Shown here: one piece after another, positions 53,157-56,830 of the stretch | Layout of the letters: each line of letters starts with the position of its first letter | Numbering within the stretch: position 1 is the first letter of the stretch | Assembly: GCF_001898575.1 (NCBI RefSeq) | Contig: NZ_MKUD01000044.1 | Span: 46,350-103,179, forward strand | Direction: 5' to 3' | Length of the DNA: 56,830 nt | Source of the DNA: Spirosoma sp. 48-14 | Lineage (GTDB): Bacteria > Bacteroidota > Bacteroidia > Cytophagales > Spirosomataceae | Program-made: the position numbers and the translations under genes | The notes under the pieces: model-generated | The model's database searches: none | The model's input: only the letters and a program-made list of their open reading frames with translations | Told to the model about the DNA's origin: nothing

Positions 53157-53249
53157 TATTAGTAGCGAGGATTGCGTATTAGGAGTTGCTGACGCAAGAA
53201 TATATGAATACATTAGAAACTCCTAATACGCACTCCTCACTTCTCATAC
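53156..53249. repeat. TATTAGGAG-type snap-back element between convergent genes
   Basis: The left arm 53156-53187 pairs with the right arm 53218-53249 at 28 of 32 positions (15 perfect next to the loop). It reaches from the stop codon of the TlpA-like gene to 3 nt before the DUF58 stop, so here it fills a stop-to-stop gap. Confidence 0.85.
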
Positions 53250-53252
53250 TTC

Positions 53253-54164
53253 TTACTTCATCTTCGTCCGTTTCACCAGATACGCTGTCAGAATCTGATC
53301 GAAGCCCTGGGCGATATCGGCTTCAATGAAGTCGATTTTATATTGGCCACACCGCATCTTTAATTCCTGAAAATACGATTTAACGGCCTGCTGATAGGTT
53401 TCGCGTACTTGCCCAGGCTGAAGTTTTACTTTCTCTCCCGTTTCGAGGTCTATAAACTCATAAGGCCGTTCGTCGAACGCAAAGTCTTCTTCTGTTTTCT
53501 TGTCGGTAACGTGAAACAACAACACCTCATGCAGGTTATGGCGCAGGTGCTGAAGGGCCGAAAACAGTGCATCCGACTTTTCGGTACTCTCGAACATATC
53601 ACTAAAAATTACGACCAGTGAACGCTTGTTAATTTTTTCGGCTACCTGATGAATCACATCGGCTGCCGACGTTCGACGCAACGGTTTAGGCTGCTGCATC
53701 AACAGATCCAGTTGCGTAAACAGTTTGTGAACATGTGAGGGAGTCGACTTGGTGGGCGTTTGCAGGTCAATCTGATCGGCAAAGGTGGTTAGGCTTACCG
53801 CATCCTTCTGACGTTGTAGCATATACGCCAGGCAGGCAGCCGCCATTACGCTAAACGTTATCTTCCCATAATTGGCATCGGGGTAATACATCGACGACGA
53901 TGTATCGACCAGCAGATGACAGCGTAAGTTTGTTTCTTCTTCATACCGTTTCACAAACAACTTTTCAGTCTTGCCAAAGACCTTCCAGTCGATATGGCGC
54001 GTTGTTTCACCCGTATTGTAGAGACGGTGTTCGGCAAACTCCACCGAAAAACCATGAAACGGCGATTTATGCAGCCCAGTAATAAATCCTTCGACCAACT
54101 GACGGGCCAGAAATTCAACGTTACCAAACGAACGGACCTGACTAAGATTAAGGGGTTGCTTCAT
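53253..54164 (-). CDS. DUF58 domain-containing protein (MoxR-associated)
   Basis: A 303-residue protein. The signature starts HGFSVEFAEHRLYNTGETTR followed by IDWKVFGKTEKLFVKRYEEE, the DUF58 core. A vWA-like fold follows with a MIDAS-type LLVDTSSSMYYPD (D-x-S-x-S) and SLVVIFSDMFESTEKSDALF. Members usually pair with a MoxR AAA ATPase to insert metals or activate partner proteins; that gene is not in the window. The octamer element D lies directly before its start on the minus strand. Confidence 0.86.
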   Translation of the reverse strand: MKQPLNLSQVRSFGNVEFLARQLVEGFITGLHKSPFHGFSVEFAEHRLYNTGETTRHIDWKVFGKTEKLFVKRYEEETNLRCHLLVDTSSSMYYPDANYGKITFSVMAAACLAYMLQRQKDAVSLTTFADQIDLQTPTKSTPSHVHKLFTQLDLLMQQPKPLRRTSAADVIHQVAEKINKRSLVVIFSDMFESTEKSDALFSALQHLRHNLHEVLLFHVTDKKTEEDFAFDERPYEFIDLETGEKVKLQPGQVRETYQQAVKSYFQELKMRCGQYKIDFIEADIAQGFDQILTAYLVKRTKMK

Positions 54165-54169
54165 GTATT

Positions 54170-54257
54170 AAAGAGCGAAAGAGTGAATGAGCGAAAGAGC
54201 GAAGGGCCGACGCGTCAGCAAAAACCATCCGGTAGGTTTCCACTCTTTCACTCTTTA
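54170..54257. repeat. octamer snap-back element D (upstream of DUF58)
   Basis: Left arm 54170-54203 of GAAAGAGC/GAATGAGC octamers, right arm 54240-54257 partial and inverted. The left arm ends 5 nt before the DUF58 start codon (minus strand). The loop includes ACCATCCGGTAGGT, which shares CCATCCGG with the loop of elements B and C. Confidence 0.8.
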
Positions 54258-54280
54258 GATTTGCTCTTTAAACATAACGC

Positions 54281-54341
54281 AAAAACCGAACCGTTTGACA
54301 TCTCCCACAGGAATTGCACAGGGAAATTCAAACGGTTCGGT
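54281..54341 (-). terminator. rlpA terminator
   Basis: A perfect 14-bp stem (54285-54298 and 54328-54341). Read on the minus strand after rlpA it ends in TTTTTG, as expected for an intrinsic terminator. Confidence 0.8.
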
Positions 54342-54361
54342 TGGTACAGCTACCAGGTAGG

Positions 54362-54796
54362 TTAGAGTACAGGTTCCAGCATAAACTGATAATCGATAGG
54401 GGTATCAAATGCTGTAGGTGCCAGCGCAATAGCCCGACCTTTTCCTACAACCCGAAGCGACACATTAGCGATTCCTTTCGAAACCATACCCAGTGCACGC
54501 GCTGCCGCATGGGTAAGATCGATGACTCGCCCTTTGGAAAAGGGGCCTCGATCATTGATTCGTACAATTACCGAACGGTTGTTGTCAAGGTTTGTAACTT
54601 CAACCAGGGTATTGAGTGGTAGGTGGAGATGAGCGCCTTCGAGGGCTTCGGAGCTAACGCGCTCACCGTAATAGGTCTTCCGACCATTAAACTTCTTGGA
54701 ATAAAAAGACGCTTTGCCTTTCTGTATGAGGCCTGGAAGGGCCTCCGCCGGTTTTATGTTGCTAAAAAACAACATAATGGACATGATCAAACTCAT
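54362..54796 (-). CDS. rlpA: RlpA-like septal ring lytic transglycosylase
   Basis: A 144-residue exported protein with a double-psi beta-barrel. From the ATG at 54796 the signal peptide is MSLIMSIMLFFSNIKPAEA; an ATG at 54850 is possible, while the one at 54892 is excluded because the promoter places transcription start near 54883. The RlpA motif runs through GKASFYSKKFNGRKTYYGER, LPLNTLVEVTNLDNNRSVIV and VRINDRGPFSKGRVIDLTHA. No SPOR domain follows, so it is the minimal form. It cleaves or binds denuded glycan strands of peptidoglycan; Bacteroidota members often lack the SPOR domain. Confidence 0.85.
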   Translation of the reverse strand: MSLIMSIMLFFSNIKPAEALPGLIQKGKASFYSKKFNGRKTYYGERVSSEALEGAHLHLPLNTLVEVTNLDNNRSVIVRINDRGPFSKGRVIDLTHAAARALGMVSKGIANVSLRVVGKGRAIALAPTAFDTPIDYQFMLEPVL

Positions 54797-54889
54797 ACAG
54801 CTATTGGTTACGTGAAAAAAATAAACGGGGTATATGCAGATAAGCATCTCACACACCGCCCGTCCCCAAAAAGTGCAATTCCTGTATAA

Positions 54890-54920
54890 CAAAGATAGCT
54901 CACAGGGACTTAATAACCAA
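54890..54920 (-). promoter_or_regulatory. rlpA promoter
   Basis: On the minus strand TTG (54920-54918), a 20-nt spacer and TATCTTTG (54897-54890) fit the Bacteroidota consensus. The start would be near 54883. Confidence 0.7.
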
Positions 54921-54967
54921 GCGTTTAGCGAAAAAACTGTGGAATGGCCTCCACAACCTCCGTTTCA

Positions 54968-54999
54968 TTTTGTGGCAATTCTACCCCAAAATATATTTG
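54968..54999 (+). promoter_or_regulatory. promoter of the DUF3276 gene
   Basis: TTTTG (54968-54972), a 19-nt spacer and TATATTTG (54992-54999) match the consensus. The start would be near 55006, giving a leader of about 65 nt. It is divergent from the rlpA promoter. Confidence 0.7.
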
Positions 55000-55070
55000 T
55001 TGGCTTTGTTTTTGTTCTTTGGTTTATGACCGTACTTTAGTGGTTGTGAACTCACTAAACCTATTTAATT

Positions 55071-55397
55071 GTGGACGACAGAGACCGCGAGAAGATCTAT
55101 TCCAGGCGTGTTCGGGCGGGAAAACGAACCTACTTTTTCGATGTTAAATCGACCCGAACCAACGATTATTATTTAACCATTACCGAAAGTCGCCGACATC
55201 CGCAGGGCGAAGGCTTTATCTATGAGAAGCACAAAATGTTTCTCTACAAAGAAGACTTCGACAAGTTTGTTGAAGCGTTGCAGGAAACTGTCGAGCATGT
55301 GAAAACCGAACTAATGCCTGACGTAGACTTTACGCAATTCATCCAACGCGAACGTGACGAGCAGGACGACTTTGCCAGTGAACTGAAGTGGGAGTAA
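55071..55397 (+). CDS. PUR-alpha-like DNA/RNA-binding protein (DUF3276)
   Basis: A 108-residue protein that starts at GTG 55071 as MDDRDREKIYSRRVRAGKRT. The repeat TYFFDVKSTRTNDYYLTITE, the basic stretch and FIYEKHKMFLYKEDFDKFVE match the DUF3276/PUR family, a single-domain relative of eukaryotic Pur-alpha found in Bacteroidota. It binds single-stranded purine-rich nucleic acid. The acidic tail (FIQRERDEQDDFASELKWE) is typical. It is monocistronic: consensus promoter, terminator at 55505-55536 and no overlap with neighbours. Confidence 0.9.
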   Translation: MDDRDREKIYSRRVRAGKRTYFFDVKSTRTNDYYLTITESRRHPQGEGFIYEKHKMFLYKEDFDKFVEALQETVEHVKTELMPDVDFTQFIQRERDEQDDFASELKWE

Positions 55398-55504
55398 ACC
55401 AGCGATTTCCAACAATCCACCGTTGCTACTGTTGCATTACACATTACTGTATGACGTAAACTTTACATCTCAACAATCTGCGGCCTGCTGCCCAACTCAC
55501 CCTT

Positions 55505-55536
55505 AGCCATCGGCACTCCGCCGAAGGCTTTTTTTG
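55505..55536 (+). terminator. terminator after DUF3276 gene
   Basis: The stem AGCCATCGGC (55505-55514) with GCCGAAGGCT (55520-55529) has a 2-base internal mismatch and is followed by seven T. Its T run overlaps the -33 box of the ychF promoter. Confidence 0.75.
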
Positions 55537-55563
55537 CGGTCCGCCATTACGAGTGTATTTTTG
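55533..55563 (+). promoter_or_regulatory. ychF promoter
   Basis: TTTG (55533-55536), a 19-nt spacer and TATTTTTG (55556-55563) match the Bacteroidota consensus. The start would be near 55570, three bases before the octamer hairpin E. Confidence 0.7.
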
Positions 55564-55572
55564 CAAGAAACT

Positions 55573-55650
55573 AAAGAGTGAAAGAGTGAAAGAGTGAAAG
55601 AATGAAAATCCAAACAATAGGTTTCACTCTTTCGCTCTTTCGCTCTTTCA
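55573..55650. repeat. octamer snap-back element E (leader of ychF)
   Basis: Left arm 55573-55606 of GAAAGAGT octamers, right arm 55622-55650 inverted, loop of 15 nt. It begins at the predicted transcript start and ends 10 nt before the ychF ATG. Confidence 0.88.
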
Positions 55651-55660
55651 CATTTGAACT

Positions 55661-56761
55661 ATGGGTTTACAATGTGGAATCGTGGGTTTACCCAATGTGG
55701 GTAAATCGACGCTGTTTAATGCGATTTCGAGCGGAAAGGCCGAAGCCGCCAACTATCCGTTCTGTACAATAGAACCAAACGTCGGTGTGGTAACCGTTCC
55801 CGACGAACGACTGGATATACTCGAAGGGCTGGTAAAACCACAGAAAGTGGTGCCAACCATCATCGAGTTTGTTGATATTGCCGGGCTCGTAAAGGGAGCA
55901 AGCCAGGGCGCTGGTTTAGGCAATAAGTTCCTGGCAAATATCCGTGAAGTCGACGCCATTGTGCATGTGATTCGGTGCTTTGAGGACGACAACATCGTAC
56001 ACGTCGAAGGCAAGGTCAATCCAATCGCTGACAAGGAAATCATCGACGCTGAATTGCAACTGAAGGATTTAGAATCCGTTGACAAAAAAATTCAGCGCAT
56101 TTCGAAAGCCGCTCAAGTGGGAGATGCCAAAGCCAAAGCCGAGCTGGAAATTCTGAAGCACTATAAAACTGCGCTGGAAGCTGGCAAAAGTGCCCGGACG
56201 GTGGCCCTTTCGCCCGAAGAACGCGAAGCGGCCATTGGCGATATTGCACTGCTGACTGTCAAGCCGGTAATCTACGTGGCAAACGTTGATGAGGGTTCAT
56301 TGCCGAACGGAAATGCTTACTCAGACGCCCTTCGCGAGGCTGTGAAAGACGAAGGTGCCGATGTGGTTATTATTAGTGCAGGTATCGAGTCGCAAATTGC
56401 CGAAATGGAAGACCCCGAAGAACGTGAGATGTTTCTGGGCGAATACGGCCTGACCGAATCGGGATTGAGCAAGCTGATCAAAGCATCGTATAAGCTGCTG
56501 GGCCTGATCACCTACTTCACGGCGGGTGTAAAAGAAGTTCGGGCCTGGACCATCCACCGCGGCTGGAAAGCTCCTCAGGCAGCGGGCGTAATCCACTCCG
56601 ATTTTGAGAAAAAATTCATCCGGGCGCAGGTCATGAAACTACCCGATTTTCAGCAATTTAAAACTGAATCAGGCGTTCGCGAAGCTGGCAAACTGGCCGT
56701 TGAAGGGAAAGAATATATTGTGCAGGACGGCGACATTATGGAATTCCTGCATGGGGCGTAA
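55661..56761 (+). CDS. ychF: YchF/Obg-like ATPase
   Basis: A 366-residue P-loop ATPase of the Obg-related YchF/OLA1 family. The P-loop is GLPNVGKSTLFNAISSGKAE, followed by the G2/G3-type IEFVDIAGLVKGASQGAGLG. A long coiled-coil insertion follows (DKEIIDAELQLKDLESVDKK), then the NVDE motif (YVANVDEGSLP) that replaces NKxD and gives ATP specificity, then a TGS domain (GVKEVRAWTIHRGWKAPQAA). It is a ribosome-associated redox and stress protein. Its leader is made of the octamer hairpin. Confidence 0.94.
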   Translation: MGLQCGIVGLPNVGKSTLFNAISSGKAEAANYPFCTIEPNVGVVTVPDERLDILEGLVKPQKVVPTIIEFVDIAGLVKGASQGAGLGNKFLANIREVDAIVHVIRCFEDDNIVHVEGKVNPIADKEIIDAELQLKDLESVDKKIQRISKAAQVGDAKAKAELEILKHYKTALEAGKSARTVALSPEEREAAIGDIALLTVKPVIYVANVDEGSLPNGNAYSDALREAVKDEGADVVIISAGIESQIAEMEDPEEREMFLGEYGLTESGLSKLIKASYKLLGLITYFTAGVKEVRAWTIHRGWKAPQAAGVIHSDFEKKFIRAQVMKLPDFQQFKTESGVREAGKLAVEGKEYIVQDGDIMEFLHGA

Positions 56762-56765
56762 GTAA

Positions 56766-56830
56766 AGTAAGGCGGGTGGAAACCCGCCTTTTTTGTTTGA
56801 CATAATTGGCGGGTTTCCACCCGCCTTACT
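56766..56830. repeat. nested 23-bp inverted repeat at the window end
   Basis: The 23-bp left arm (56766-56788) and right arm (56808-56830) are exact reverse complements, and each arm is itself near-palindromic (GGCGGGTGGAAACCCGCC). A T6 run follows the left arm, so the left half acts as a terminator for ychF. Confidence 0.8.

Overview
The window looks like a chromosomal stretch of a Bacteroidota bacterium, most likely a cytophagalean close to Spirosoma. That placement is inferred from three things: type B ribosomal protein L31, the DUF3276 PUR-like protein and DUF4369/TlpA-type thioredoxins; several promoters that read TTG-N19/20-TAnnTTTG, the Bacteroidota sigma-A consensus; and metabolic proteins of cytophagalean type. 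No rRNA, tRNA, CRISPR array, transposase or phage gene is visible.

Layout. (1) 1-8,512: short-chain carboxylate module. It holds the 3' end of an MFS symporter, two tiny membrane proteins, an SLC5-STAC-histidine kinase (CbrA-like), a lone receiver protein, propionyl-CoA synthetase and acetyl-CoA synthetase, closed by a perfect 21-bp-stem terminator. (2) 8,530-17,204 (minus): a lipocalin-like lipoprotein, then a CzcCBA-type metal efflux operon and its two-component regulator. Six TTA(A/G) motifs at exact 11-bp spacing lie upstream of the operon and are a likely regulator-binding array. (3) 17,316-26,480: rpmE2, nrdA, an A+T-rich two-gene insert (ABC-type ATPase plus TOPRIM-like protein, defence-like), and metH under a clear SAM-I riboswitch. 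(4) 26,613-30,234 (minus): carbamoyltransferase, SGNH-like protein, a 49-residue DUF5989/SxtK-like protein and SxtJ, resembling the sxtI-sxtJ-sxtK neighbourhood of saxitoxin clusters. (5) 30,491-33,768: Ppx/GppA phosphatase, GAF histidine kinase and a secreted protein.

(6) 33,905-48,831: a surface-glycan locus with all six steps of CMP-pseudaminic acid synthesis (pseB, C, F, G, H, I), a Wzx-type flippase, two FkbM methyltransferases, GT4 and GT2 glycosyltransferases, a sulfatase, a GNAT/FemAB-like protein and a GT42/DUF115-like candidate pseudaminyltransferase. (7) 48,899-56,830: pfkA, a Lys/Ala-rich secreted protein, YdcF, a TlpA-like thioredoxin, DUF58, RlpA, DUF3276 and ychF.

The most unusual feature runs across regions 4 to 7. 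Many intergenic gaps are filled from stop codon to start codon by snap-back elements: two degenerate short tandem arrays (often the octamer GAAAGAGT/C, elsewhere AATGNAY-like units) in inverted orientation. The left arm often supplies the upstream gene's stop codon, and the right arm ends 2-15 nt before the next start. For ychF, and probably ppx, a TAnnTTTG promoter places the predicted transcript start right at the left arm, so the hairpin would form the mRNA 5' end. The other main candidates for new biology are the ATPase/TOPRIM pair and the SxtIJK-like carbamoylation cluster.
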